NCBI GenBank assembly: GCA_029945945.1
Contig: JAQSDM010000010.1
Span: forward strand, 88,193-152,192
DNA: 64,000 bases
Reading direction: 5' to 3'
Source of the DNA: Algoriphagus sp.
Lineage (GTDB): Bacteria; Bacteroidota; Bacteroidia; Cytophagales; Cyclobacteriaceae
The position numbers and the translations under genes are program-made. The notes below the pieces were generated by a model. It saw only the letters and a program-made list of their open reading frames with translations, made no database searches and had not been told where the DNA came from. Below, piece by piece: positions 54,807-63,736 of the stretch. Numbering within the stretch: the first letter of the stretch is position 1; each line of letters begins with the position of its first letter.

Positions 54807-55823
54807 ATGATCCCAGCAGAAAAAATAAAGGTTGCCATCAACGGTTTTGGTCGAATTGGTCGCTATACGAGCAAAATTTTACTTAGCAATCCGGATTTTG
54901 AACTTGTAGCAATTAACGATTTAGCTGAACCTAAGGCAATTGCACATCTTCTGAAATATGATTCGATCCACGGGAAAACCGAATCCGAAATCAATCTCAA
55001 CAACGATTTTTTACTCGTAGGCAATCACAAAATTCAACTATTTGGCCAGGCTAATCCTGAAAATCTTCCATGGGGGAACTTAGGCATTGACCTCGTAATA
55101 GAGTGCACTGGCCGATTTACTGATCGAATGCAGGCAGAAAAACATTTAAAAGCTGGTGCAAAAAAAGTTTTAATCTCAGCTCCATCCATGGATTCAAGTA
55201 TTCCGATGATTGTCCTCGGAGTCAACGATTCTATTCTTTCCGGCGAAGAAACTATCATATCAAACGCTTCCTGCACTACCAATTGTCTTGCTCCAATGGT
55301 CAGTGTATTGGAGGAGAAATTTGGAATAGTCAAAGGATTTGCGTCCACCGTTCATTCCTACACCAATGATCAAAACCTGCATGATGCACCCCATAGAGAT
55401 TTGAGAAGAGCTCGGGCTGCTGCCTATTCTATCATTCCTACCACAACCAACGCAGGAAAAGCTTTGGACAAAGTCCTTCCAAAACTTGCCGGTAAAATTG
55501 AAGCATCTGCTATGAGAGTGCCTGTCCCTGATGGATCATTGACTGATCTGATCATTGAGCTAAAAACTGAAGCAACGGTTGAATCTATCAATCTGGCATA
55601 TAAAAATGCTTCTCAAACATATCTGAAAGGCATTTTGGAAGTGGAAGAAAACCCGATCGTTTCCATTGACATCATCGGTAATTCCCATAGTTGTATCATC
55701 GATGCAGAGCTAACTTCAGCCAAAGGAAATTTGGTGAAAGTAGTCGGTTGGTATGACAACGAAGCCGGTTATGCCAACCGTTTGGTAGATTTGGCAAAAG
55801 TTCTTTTCATAAAATCCAGTTAA
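54807..55823 (+). CDS. gap: Glyceraldehyde-3-phosphate dehydrogenase
   Basis: 338 aa. INGFGRIGRYTSKIL is the NAD-binding loop and SNASCTTNCLAP carries the catalytic Cys156; STVHSYTNDQ has the base His. AMRVPVPDGSLTDL closes the fold. It converts glyceraldehyde-3-P to 1,3-bisphosphoglycerate. The Asp at 38 (AINDLAEP), after the second strand, suits NAD use. It is convergent with the VOC gene (1-base gap). Confidence 0.95.
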   Translation: MIPAEKIKVAINGFGRIGRYTSKILLSNPDFELVAINDLAEPKAIAHLLKYDSIHGKTESEINLNNDFLLVGNHKIQLFGQANPENLPWGNLGIDLVIECTGRFTDRMQAEKHLKAGAKKVLISAPSMDSSIPMIVLGVNDSILSGEETIISNASCTTNCLAPMVSVLEEKFGIVKGFASTVHSYTNDQNLHDAPHRDLRRARAAAYSIIPTTTNAGKALDKVLPKLAGKIEASAMRVPVPDGSLTDLIIELKTEATVESINLAYKNASQTYLKGILEVEENPIVSIDIIGNSHSCIIDAELTSAKGNLVKVVGWYDNEAGYANRLVDLAKVLFIKSS

Positions 55824-55824
55824 C

Positions 55825-56886
55825 TCAAGAGCTAACCCGATTCAATGAAAGTAATTTCACAAACAAGTTTGATAGCGGTCCAGTGCTTTTTCGCTTTTTC
55901 AAATTCAAAAACCAACCCCATTTTTCAAGGATCGGGATTTTAAATGTTTCCACCATTTCTATAAGCGTTCCGTCAGGATCTTCGATGTAAGCGAATCTTC
56001 CTGCAGCGGCTCCCATGTCAAATTCATTTTGACTGTCAACGGTCATCGGATAACCTGATTTCTTAAGATTTTCCTTTAATGAATCCATGTGATTTACATC
56101 AAAACAAACATGTATAAAACCGAGATCTCCCCAGTTTCTGTTTTCAAAGATTTTCACTCCGGTTGAACCTTTTGATTCTATCAGTTCAATAGTGTTTTGG
56201 CAAAAGAGTTTGCTAAATGCTCCAGTAGGAACAGGTGAGCTTTGAAGGATTACTCTTCGAAAAGATTCCTGTCCGGTAGGCATGACTTTAAAATCCTCCC
56301 AAATATCAGTTTTATCAATCAAAATTGCTGATTGATGAAAGTTTTTTTGGTAGACAGGTAATGCCTTATCAATCGAAGAAACTCCGATCACAACCCCTGA
56401 TACCCCACCAGTTAAATCTTTGCTTTTGCTAAACCAAGACTGGTTTTCTTCAATTTCAAACAGGTTGTCAAAAGGATCTTTTAAATAGAAATGCCAAATC
56501 CCAATTGGATTTTTGATTGGTTTTCCAAGAAGTTTTGCACCTACGGATATAAGATGATCGTATGTTTTTTGAATATCCCGGCACCGCATTTTGACGGCAA
56601 GGATGCCAAGATCATTCCATTGGATCTGATGAACAGGAGAAGAGGGCGTTTTCGAAGTGTATTGCCAAATCTCAAATCCACCTCCGCCTTGCATATTCAA
56701 AGCAAGAATCGCATGCCGACTTTCTACTTTTCCGGCAGTGTACTTTGTCATTAATTTGGCCTCGGCGCTATCCTGAAATATCGGGACATCCATTTTAAAG
56801 GCTTTTCTGTACCAATCCCAGGCAATCCTGGAATCCTTCACTCCTATTCCTACTTGTTGAATTCCGTTGATAGTGGGTTGGGTCAT
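55825..56886 (-). CDS. VOC family protein with two glyoxalase-like modules
   Basis: 353 aa made of two vicinal-oxygen-chelate modules (about residues 5-125 and 140-320). First module: GIQQVGIGVKDSRIAWDWY; FYLKDPFDNLFEIEE ends it. Second: VIGVSSIDKALPVYQ and YIEDPDGTLIEMVET. The His/Glu positions fit metal binding, as in extradiol dioxygenases or epimerases, but the reaction is unknown. It lies 16 bases downstream of the arsenosugar operon on the same strand and may belong to its transcript. Confidence 0.8.
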   Translation of the reverse strand: MTQPTINGIQQVGIGVKDSRIAWDWYRKAFKMDVPIFQDSAEAKLMTKYTAGKVESRHAILALNMQGGGGFEIWQYTSKTPSSPVHQIQWNDLGILAVKMRCRDIQKTYDHLISVGAKLLGKPIKNPIGIWHFYLKDPFDNLFEIEENQSWFSKSKDLTGGVSGVVIGVSSIDKALPVYQKNFHQSAILIDKTDIWEDFKVMPTGQESFRRVILQSSPVPTGAFSKLFCQNTIELIESKGSTGVKIFENRNWGDLGFIHVCFDVNHMDSLKENLKKSGYPMTVDSQNEFDMGAAAGRFAYIEDPDGTLIEMVETFKIPILEKWGWFLNLKKRKSTGPLSNLFVKLLSLNRVSS

Positions 56887-56902
56887 ACCTGACGGCTTAT
56901 TT

Positions 56903-57607
56903 TTAGCGATGATTCAATAGCCTGCAATAAAGGTTTTTTATTTTAGATGGCTCTTTATTCGATAAAAAATAGATAAAAACGGTCAAATTTACCAACTGAA
57001 CCCTAAGCCAACTATTGTTCTCATACTTCCTGGCGGAAACTTTTATGGAATTTGGTATGATCCGGAACTCAGCTTTTTCCCGTATTCGCCTTACTAAATC
57101 AAAATCCTCCATGATAATGTATTCTTCATCAAACCCGTTTAAATCATTGAAAAAAGCCTTTTTTATAAATAAGGTCTGATCTCCGCCGCCCGAAAAAATT
57201 CCATTGAATCGGGTAAACCAGGAATTAATTTTGAGTAAAAAATTATCTGAATCAAATTGGTATCGATAGCATCCTGCCAAATATCCTTTTGAAATATTAG
57301 TCTTGATATCTGCAACAAAACTTTCAAGCGGTCTGGTATCAGCATGCACAAAGTAGAGAATCTCACCTTTCGCAATTTTGGCACCGGCATTCATTTGAAC
57401 GGCCCGGGATTTGGCTGGACATGAAATATAAATTGCTCCCAGCGATTGAGAAACTGATTTAGTCTGATCGTCGCTGTTCGCATCGGCAACAATCACTTCA
57501 ATCAGATCTTTGTTTCCATTTGAAAAAAGTAACGGAATGAGAATCCTCAGATTTTCCGCTTCATTCAGAGTTGGAATGATCACGGATATTTTAACAGATG
57601 AACTCAC
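56903..57607 (-). CDS. Arsenosugar-type glycosyltransferase (TIGR04283 family)
   Basis: 234-aa GT-A-fold family 2 glycosyltransferase: ISVIIPTLNEAENLRILI, VADANSDDQT and YFVHADTRP are the nucleotide-sugar and DXD elements. Members of this family lie beside arsM/arsS and are thought to add or transfer sugars in arsenosugar synthesis; no member is firmly characterised. It is the last core gene of the operon (ATGA overlap with DUF6134). Confidence 0.87.
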   Translation of the reverse strand: MSSSVKISVIIPTLNEAENLRILIPLLFSNGNKDLIEVIVADANSDDQTKSVSQSLGAIYISCPAKSRAVQMNAGAKIAKGEILYFVHADTRPLESFVADIKTNISKGYLAGCYRYQFDSDNFLLKINSWFTRFNGIFSGGGDQTLFIKKAFFNDLNGFDEEYIIMEDFDLVRRIREKAEFRIIPNSIKVSARKYENNSWLRVQLVNLTVFIYFLSNKEPSKIKNLYCRLLNHR

Positions 57608-58224
57608 TTCACTCGCTGTATAACAAAATTTTTGATCGGGTGATGAACCACTATTTTTTCCAGTTTGCCACCTACAAAGTGATACTGATTTTTGTACCCA
57701 TTAATATCAACTTCATAGACTCCATCAGATTTTTCAGTTACTCTACTTACTAGTCCATAAGATTCAGAAATCATTCTATCCCCGTCTTTTGGTTCATGAA
57801 AATGGAATTTACCTGAACTATGGTAGAGTGGATTTGGAATAGGCTTCTTGTTTTCATATTTGTACGTCGCAGCATTTACATCATAGTGATCGGTTTTCCA
57901 AAAAGCAGTTGAAAGGAAGTCTCCTCTGTTTGTTTTAGAATTTGCTTTGGCTTCGATTAATAACTCCTTTTGGTAAACATTTCTAATAGTAAAGCCGACT
58001 TCAATTTTTCCAAAAAACCAAAAGCTTGCTTTGCTATTGATATGATATTCGGTCACTTCGCCTTTTTTGACTTCCTCTGCTACCACATCCCCGATTTTGA
58101 AACCTGCTACTAAAATCTCAAACTTCTGTACAGTGGATTGAGCCTTGCCATCTAACGAAAAAAGGCAAGAACCAAACAGAAGAAAAATGGTAGCAAAGGC
58201 CCACCTTAGATTTATCAGCAACAT
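57604..58224 (-). CDS. DUF6134 family exported protein
   Basis: 206 aa with a signal peptide (FATIFLLFGSCLFSLDGKAQ). The rest is a beta-rich domain (FKIGDVVAEEVKKGEV, KASFWFFGKIEVGFTI) that resembles DUF6134 by memory. It overlaps the end of arsM by 10 bases and the glycosyltransferase by 4, so it belongs to the arsenic operon. No function has been assigned; a periplasmic role in handling or exporting arsenic products is possible. Confidence 0.7.
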   Translation of the reverse strand: MLLINLRWAFATIFLLFGSCLFSLDGKAQSTVQKFEILVAGFKIGDVVAEEVKKGEVTEYHINSKASFWFFGKIEVGFTIRNVYQKELLIEAKANSKTNRGDFLSTAFWKTDHYDVNAATYKYENKKPIPNPLYHSSGKFHFHEPKDGDRMISESYGLVSRVTEKSDGVYEVDINGYKNQYHFVGGKLEKIVVHHPIKNFVIQRVK

Positions 58225-59186
58225 CCTCCTCCATCATAAAAATAGGTGGATTCAGAAATGTAGATATCATTTCTTCCAAGCATATTGAGCGCCGATGCAG
58301 TTTTATCACAAACAGAAAGGGGTTGATTTGGCATCAGAATGTGGCCTTTTAGATCATCAAAATAACTCTCATTTCCGAAATAAATTGCAGCTTTTCCTGT
58401 AAATATGCAAGGTCCGTCAGCTGGCATAGGATCTTTAATAGCACATACTTCGACTGATTCCAGCAAAATATTCTCCGAGGTTTCATATTGACCCGGAGCC
58501 AAAATCCGATAGGGCCTCTTTGCACGAATTTCGACTGTACCAAAACCAGCGTCTGTAATCATTTTGAGATATTCAGCCAAAGGCAAAGAACCGCTTAAGC
58601 AAAGGGCTCTCAATCTGGAATCATTTTTCAGCGCATCAGGCATCGGGTTTTCTGTAATCGGATCACTTAATACTAACCGACCATAAGGTTTCAATACCCG
58701 ATACATTTCAGCCAATGCTTTCTTCAAATCGTCTTGGGTGAAAATATTAAAGAGACAATTTTGAGCTGCTACATCGATTGAATTATCTTCAACCGGAAGG
58801 CTTAGAGCATTTCCTTTTCGTAATTCCACAAAGCTTCTTTCAAACCAGGCATTTTCAGTTTCAGCTTTTAGGAGATTTTCTGAACAGGCACTTAGCATCT
58901 CTTCCACCACATCTATTCCGATCACTCCGGATATTTGTCTGGAAAAATAGGAAAACTGCAAGACCTCCATTCCTCCGCCAACTCCTACGTAAAGAATCTT
59001 GGGCTGATTGACCAAATCACGAGGATGGACTGTGCTGCCACATCCATAATTCATTTCCTGCATGATCTTGGGGATAGTCAGTTCCGGAAGCTGCCAGATT
59101 GGAGTGGTCGTGCAACAAAGCCCTACATCAGGAGTCAAAGCGGCTTTGGTGTACACATCAATGGTTGTATCCAGGTAATTATTCAT
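58215..59186 (-). CDS. arsM: Arsenosugar biosynthesis arsenite methyltransferase ArsM
   Basis: 323 aa. LYVGVGGGMEVLQFSYF is the SAM-binding loop, GIDVVEEML the ribose-binding strand. Conserved cysteines include GLCCTTTP, YGCGS and a CC pair at the C-terminus (YDGGGCC) that can hold As(III). It methylates arsenite, first with SAM, giving methyl- and dimethylarsenite for ArsS. It sits directly between the two arsenosugar glycosyltransferase genes and overlaps one by 4 bases. Confidence 0.9.
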   Translation of the reverse strand: MNNYLDTTIDVYTKAALTPDVGLCCTTTPIWQLPELTIPKIMQEMNYGCGSTVHPRDLVNQPKILYVGVGGGMEVLQFSYFSRQISGVIGIDVVEEMLSACSENLLKAETENAWFERSFVELRKGNALSLPVEDNSIDVAAQNCLFNIFTQDDLKKALAEMYRVLKPYGRLVLSDPITENPMPDALKNDSRLRALCLSGSLPLAEYLKMITDAGFGTVEIRAKRPYRILAPGQYETSENILLESVEVCAIKDPMPADGPCIFTGKAAIYFGNESYFDDLKGHILMPNQPLSVCDKTASALNMLGRNDIYISESTYFYDGGGCC

Positions 59187-59791
59187 GATTTTACTTTAAT
59201 TTTTTCTTTTAATTTTTTCCAATCTTCGATTCGATCTACGTCAGATAGGATTTCAAGTAATTCATAAGAGATGGAGTTATTTTCCAGCTTTTCCATCGTC
59301 TGAAACAGCACTTTTTCTGTACTCCATGCGATTTCACTAAATAAATCTCCAATCAATTTTTTCATTCCCAACAAGTAATAGCCTCCATCCCGGGCAGGAC
59401 CGATGACAACTTCCTGGTTTTCCAGCAAGTCAAATGCTTCTTCCAGGATCTTGCTTTCTAATTCACCGCAATCTGTTCCCAAAATGACTATTTTCTTATA
59501 TCCTTTGGAAAATATTCTGTCAAATGCATCCTCCATCCTTAAACCCAGGTCTTTTCCAGCTTGAACTTCAAATTGATAATCCTGACTATATTCTGAAATA
59601 TCATCCGGAATGAAGTCTGAGAAAAAGAGAAATTTGTGAGCGTCAACATTCTTACATACTCCATGAGTATGCATTACAAGTTCCTGGTAAATCTCCATTG
59701 CAGCCTCATCACCCACCTCAATAGAAATTCGGGTTTTCACTTTTCCGAGTATTGCATTCTTTTGGAAAATGATTAGCGCACTTTTTTCCAT
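59183..59791 (-). CDS. Arsenosugar-type glycosyltransferase (TIGR04282/DUF2064 family)
   Basis: 202 aa from the ATG at 59791, which forms a TGATG junction with arsS. LIIFQKNAILGKVKTRI opens the DUF2064 family, ILGTDCGELES has the metal-binding Asp, and GPARDGGYYLLGM the second conserved loop. It is usually found with ArsS and is thought to act on the sugar part of arsenosugars; biochemical proof is lacking. Confidence 0.87.
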   Translation of the reverse strand: MEKSALIIFQKNAILGKVKTRISIEVGDEAAMEIYQELVMHTHGVCKNVDAHKFLFFSDFIPDDISEYSQDYQFEVQAGKDLGLRMEDAFDRIFSKGYKKIVILGTDCGELESKILEEAFDLLENQEVVIGPARDGGYYLLGMKKLIGDLFSEIAWSTEKVLFQTMEKLENNSISYELLEILSDVDRIEDWKKLKEKIKVKS

Positions 59792-60843
59792 CAGGCTGTT
59801 GTCCCTCCGCAACTTGAACCAGCACCTGCCGTGCAGCCAAAGCAATGATTTTTTATAACAATTTCCCTTTGGAAAAGCTTTTCATGATTCCAATCTGAGA
59901 TGTGTTGGCTGCTTGGTGAATCGACTTTTAATTCAAGCATTTGATTAAAATCACAATCGTATAAATATCCATCCCACCCTACAGAAATCGTGTTTCGGCA
60001 CATTACCCCTTGCGCAGCAGACGGATTAAAATTTTCGATAAGTTTTTCCATGTAGGATTCGTAGTTGTCACTTCGAATCAAATATTCAAGAAAACGACTG
60101 ATCGGAATATTGGTTATTGCAAAGAGTGAATTGAATTGAATTTGAAATTTCTCTTTCAATTTCTTTTTGAATTCAAGCTCGAGTCCTTCTTGACCTCCGG
60201 GTAAAAATGCTCCGGAAGGGTTGTAAACCAGATTCAAGATCAAACCTGATCCTTGCACACCATATCCTTGTTTATTGAGCAGCTGAAGTGCACGAATGGA
60301 TTTATCAAATACACCATCGCCCCGCTGCGAATCGGTCTTCAACGCGGTGAAGTATGGTAATGAAGACACTACCTCTACCCTGTTTTCCTCAAAAAATTCA
60401 GGCAAATCATAGTATTTAGGATTCGCTAAAATAATTGTCAGGTTACATCTCACAATGATCGTGGCATCCGGGTTTATAGACCGGATAGATTCCACAAACC
60501 ACCTGAAATCAGGGTTCATTTCCGGAGCTCCGCCTGTCAGATCAATTGTTTTGATTGAATGGGTTTTGATTACTTCGAGACAATATTCCATTGTTTTCCG
60601 AACCATGATTTCTTTCCGATCCGGCCCCGCATCCACATGACAATGCTTGCAAACTTGGTTACACATCTTGCCCAAGTTGATTTGCAATATTTCAATTGAA
60701 ACCGGCCGAAGCGGAAAAAGCCCAATTTGGGATAACCTCTCTTTAAAGCTTGAATTAGAATCGTCAGGGAAGCTTTGTTCCAATAAATCTAATCCGAATG
60801 AAGGTTCTGAAATAGGGTGAAGTTGTGCTTTGAGTGACTTCAT
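59791..60843 (-). CDS. arsS: Arsenosugar biosynthesis radical SAM protein ArsS
   Basis: 350 aa. The radical SAM 4Fe-4S motif CNQVCKHC lies at residues 61-68, and DLTGGAPEMNP follows as the second conserved strand. The C-terminal Cys-rich SPASM-like part (CRNTISVGWDGYLYDCD; HCFGCTAGAGSSCGG) may hold auxiliary clusters. With ArsM, ArsS homologues give oxo-arsenosugars by transferring the deoxyadenosyl group of SAM to methylated arsenic. It follows the peroxidase-like gene with no gap. Confidence 0.92.
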   Translation of the reverse strand: MKSLKAQLHPISEPSFGLDLLEQSFPDDSNSSFKERLSQIGLFPLRPVSIEILQINLGKMCNQVCKHCHVDAGPDRKEIMVRKTMEYCLEVIKTHSIKTIDLTGGAPEMNPDFRWFVESIRSINPDATIIVRCNLTIILANPKYYDLPEFFEENRVEVVSSLPYFTALKTDSQRGDGVFDKSIRALQLLNKQGYGVQGSGLILNLVYNPSGAFLPGGQEGLELEFKKKLKEKFQIQFNSLFAITNIPISRFLEYLIRSDNYESYMEKLIENFNPSAAQGVMCRNTISVGWDGYLYDCDFNQMLELKVDSPSSQHISDWNHEKLFQREIVIKNHCFGCTAGAGSSCGGTTA

Positions 60844-61176
60844 TTACATGGAAATTTCCTTGATTTTATTGATCATTTGGGTAGAATGCACCAAAGATGC
60901 CCCTCCTCTGATGGCGGCGGCTACATGAACTGCTTCCATCATTTGCTCCTCATCACATCCTTTCTCCATCGTATCTGTGGTGTAAGCGTCAATGCAATAT
61001 GGGCACTGAATGGCGTGAGCTACTGCCAGGGCTATAAGAGACTTTTCCCTTGCTGTAAGAGCACCTTCTTTGAATACCTCTCCGTAATATGAAAAAAACT
61101 TGTCTCCCATTGATTTTTGCAAATTAGTAATGGAACCAAACTTTTTGAGGTCGTCGGGATTGTAGTAAGTTTTCAT
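60844..61176 (-). CDS. Arsenosugar-associated peroxidase-like (AhpD-fold) protein
   Basis: 110-aa carboxymuconolactone-decarboxylase-fold protein. HAIQCPYCIDAY holds the redox Cys58-xx-Cys61 and nearby His, as in AhpD. It is the first gene of the arsenosugar operon and the ArsS-linked subgroup of AhpD-like proteins. It may reduce or protect thiol/arsenic intermediates; no reaction has been shown. The gap upstream of 61176 has no promoter I can defend. Confidence 0.87.
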   Translation of the reverse strand: MKTYYNPDDLKKFGSITNLQKSMGDKFFSYYGEVFKEGALTAREKSLIALAVAHAIQCPYCIDAYTTDTMEKGCDEEQMMEAVHVAAAIRGGASLVHSTQMINKIKEISM

Positions 61177-61337
61177 TTTTGAGATTTTTTAATAGATACG
61201 AGTTTTCATTATAACATGGATTTGCGAAAATGGTCTTTGATTTTGACATTTTTTAAAAAAATAAAAATTTTCAAATCTTCCTCCCTCCTGATTTCGTAAA
61301 TTAGTCTATATGTTTAATAGGTTTAAATAATAAAATT

Positions 61338-61973
61338 ATGGGTTTAAGACTTGGCGATTTAGCTCCAAACTTTGTAGCAGAGACGAGCGAAGGAAAGATT
61401 GATTTTTATGAATACCTCGGAGATAGCTGGGGGGTGTTGTTTTCCCATCCTGGAGATTATACTCCGGTTTGCACCACTGAGCTTGGTGCAGTAGCTAAAC
61501 TCAGAAGTGAATTCGAAAAGCGAAACACAAAAGTAATGGCTTTGAGTGTGGATGGATTGGAAAACCACAAAGGTTGGATTTCAGACATTAACGAAACCCA
61601 GCACACGGTGGTGAATTTTCCAATTATCGCAGATCCTGATCGGAAAGTATCTGAACTCTATGACATGATCCATCCTAACGCAAATGAGAATGCGACTGTG
61701 AGATCCGTATTTGTGATCGGACCTGACAAGAAGATCAAGTTGATGATTACATATCCGGCAAGCACCGGAAGAAACTTCGAGGAATTGCTGCGCGTGATTG
61801 ATTCACTTCAATTGACTGCAAAATATTCCGTGGCAACTCCTGCTGATTGGAAAAAAGGTGAAGATGTAGTTGTAGCTCTTTCGATCAAAACCGAAGACAT
61901 TCCTGCGAAATTTCCAAAAGGTCATAAGATCATCAAACCTTACCTGAGAATGACTCCTCAGCCGGACTTATAA
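61338..61973 (+). CDS. 1-Cys peroxiredoxin (Prx6-like)
   Basis: 211 aa. GDYTPVCTTELG contains the peroxidatic Cys in the TxxC motif, and the long C-terminal arm with no resolving Cys in a typical position fits the Prx6 subfamily. It reduces H2O2 and organic peroxides in the cytosol. It is divergent from the arsenosugar operon, with 161 bases between starts, so co-regulation is possible but not shown. Confidence 0.93.
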   Translation: MGLRLGDLAPNFVAETSEGKIDFYEYLGDSWGVLFSHPGDYTPVCTTELGAVAKLRSEFEKRNTKVMALSVDGLENHKGWISDINETQHTVVNFPIIADPDRKVSELYDMIHPNANENATVRSVFVIGPDKKIKLMITYPASTGRNFEELLRVIDSLQLTAKYSVATPADWKKGEDVVVALSIKTEDIPAKFPKGHKIIKPYLRMTPQPDL

Positions 61974-61990
61974 TCAATTGATTTACAATA

Positions 61991-62021
61991 AAAAAGGGCT
62001 TCTGATCAGAAGCCCTTTTTT
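61991..62021. terminator. Bidirectional terminator between peroxiredoxin and eda
   Basis: AAAAAGGGCTTCTGATCAGAAGCCCTTTTT is almost fully self-complementary with A and T tracts at the ends; it serves both convergent transcripts. Confidence 0.9.
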
Positions 62022-62023
62022 AT

Positions 62024-62689
62024 TTATTTACCAGCCTTTATTTGTTGAATCAATCCAACCACAGTACTGATCGTTTCTTTCATTTCGCTAAAAGCTCCTT
62101 TGCTTATCAGATCTTTTCTGAACAATTGAGAGCCCATTCCCACGCATAAAACCCCAACATCAAACCATGATTTGATGCTTTCTGCTGTTGGTTCTACTCC
62201 TCCGGTTGGAATGATTTCAATCCCAGGTAAGACAGCATGAACCGCAGGCACAAACTGAGGAGTCAAAATATTCGCAGGGTATATTTTCACTAATTCTGCA
62301 CCTAATTCCTGCGCAAAGAAAATCTCAGAAACAGTTCCGCATCCCGGTATCCAAGGCACATCCATGAGTTTGCAATATTCACCAAGCTTTGGGTTCATCA
62401 CAGGTGCCACGATGAATTCTGCTCCCATATCCAAAAACTCCTCTGCCTGATGAGGATGATAAATTGTTCCAACGCCAAGACTCAAACCGGGCATCTGATC
62501 TGCCAGCTTTCGAAGAGCCGGATAAATTCCCGGAGCTTCTTTGCCACGATTAACCATTTCAATTACCCGTATCCCACCTTCATAGGCTGTTTCGAGTAAT
62601 TTAAGACATATTTTTTCGTCCGGATGAAAGAAAATAGGCATAATGCCTGCCGCATTCATCGTGCGGATAAATGGAGTTGGATTTCTCAT
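62024..62689 (-). CDS. eda: 2-dehydro-3-deoxyphosphogluconate aldolase (Eda)
   Basis: 221-aa class I aldolase of the KDPG/KHG family. ELVKIYPAN contains the Schiff-base Lys (E. coli KFFPAE position), and GVGTIYHPHQAEEF and IPTGGVEPTAES are phosphate-binding segments. It splits 2-keto-3-deoxy-6-phosphogluconate into pyruvate and glyceraldehyde-3-P. Its start overlaps the kdgK stop by 1 base (TAATG). Confidence 0.93.
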   Translation of the reverse strand: MRNPTPFIRTMNAAGIMPIFFHPDEKICLKLLETAYEGGIRVIEMVNRGKEAPGIYPALRKLADQMPGLSLGVGTIYHPHQAEEFLDMGAEFIVAPVMNPKLGEYCKLMDVPWIPGCGTVSEIFFAQELGAELVKIYPANILTPQFVPAVHAVLPGIEIIPTGGVEPTAESIKSWFDVGVLCVGMGSQLFRKDLISKGAFSEMKETISTVVGLIQQIKAGK

Positions 62690-63678
62690 TATCGTTTGAT
62701 TTTTCCTGTTTTACCTGCTAATAATTCATCAATTTCAAGTTTGGAACAAAGCAGGATATCTCCCGGGACGCTATGTTTGATTGCTCCCGCAGCTACGGCA
62801 AATTCCAATGCTTGCTGAGGTTTCATGTGAAGCAAGCCATAAATCAATCCTCCGGCAAATGCATCTCCTGTTCCCACCCGATCAACTATATGGGTTAATT
62901 CGTAAGACTTGGAACTGAAGGTTTTTTTCGCAGAATAAAGGTTTCCGGAAATGGTATTGTGTGATGAGTTATGAGAGATTCGATCAGTTTTAGTAATGAA
63001 TTTCAGATTTTTGAAATTTTTGAAAGCATATTCTTTTGCTTCTTTGAAACCTTCAAAATCCAACCCAAGGCATTGATTGAAATCCCTGGAACCAGCAATC
63101 ATGACATTCGTGTATTCCATCAAAGCAGGCATGACTTCATGTGGTTTCTTTCCAAACTGCCAAAGATTGCTTCTGTAATTGAGATCTCCGCTGATCATAA
63201 GGCCTTTCTCAGCTGCCATCCGAATAGCCATAAGTGCTAAATCAGCACATTCCTGAGACAATGCGGGAGTAATTCCTGACCAATGCAACCAGTCCGCTCC
63301 ATCAAAAATCTCATCCCATGGTAATCCCTTTCCATCAAATTTAGAAAAAGAAGAATCTGCCCGGTCGTAAATGATTTGCGAGCTTCTCTGCATAGAACCG
63401 TGCTCCAGAAAATAGACTCCCATCCTGCCCGGGATATGTTTGACATAGTTTGTATTGATGCCGTTTCTTCTCAAAGTACCACTTGCAGCCCAGCCAATTT
63501 CGTGATCAGGAAATGCGGTAATATGAGAAACATCCATCCCCCAATAAGCCAATGCAGCTCCTACATTCGCCTCCGATCCACCAAACTCAATATTGAGGGA
63601 ATTAGCCTGAAAAAACCGCTCATTACCAGGTGGAGAAAGCCTGAGCATTACCTCGCCCAGTGTTATAATTTTTTTCAT
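62689..63678 (-). CDS. kdgK: 2-keto-3-deoxygluconate kinase (PfkB family)
   Basis: 329 aa, ribokinase fold. FGGSEANVGAALAYWG is the substrate-side signature and DRVGTGDAFAGGLIYG the catalytic Asp/anion-hole motif. Coupled to eda and divergent from an altronate dehydratase gene, it should phosphorylate KDG from hexuronates. Other sugars cannot be ruled out from sequence alone. Confidence 0.9.
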   Translation of the reverse strand: MKKIITLGEVMLRLSPPGNERFFQANSLNIEFGGSEANVGAALAYWGMDVSHITAFPDHEIGWAASGTLRRNGINTNYVKHIPGRMGVYFLEHGSMQRSSQIIYDRADSSFSKFDGKGLPWDEIFDGADWLHWSGITPALSQECADLALMAIRMAAEKGLMISGDLNYRSNLWQFGKKPHEVMPALMEYTNVMIAGSRDFNQCLGLDFEGFKEAKEYAFKNFKNLKFITKTDRISHNSSHNTISGNLYSAKKTFSSKSYELTHIVDRVGTGDAFAGGLIYGLLHMKPQQALEFAVAAGAIKHSVPGDILLCSKLEIDELLAGKTGKIKR

Positions 63679-63736
63679 CGATCAATTAAATTTTCTAATT
63701 TCAACTCCTTTAAACCTAAGATAAATAAATTAACCT

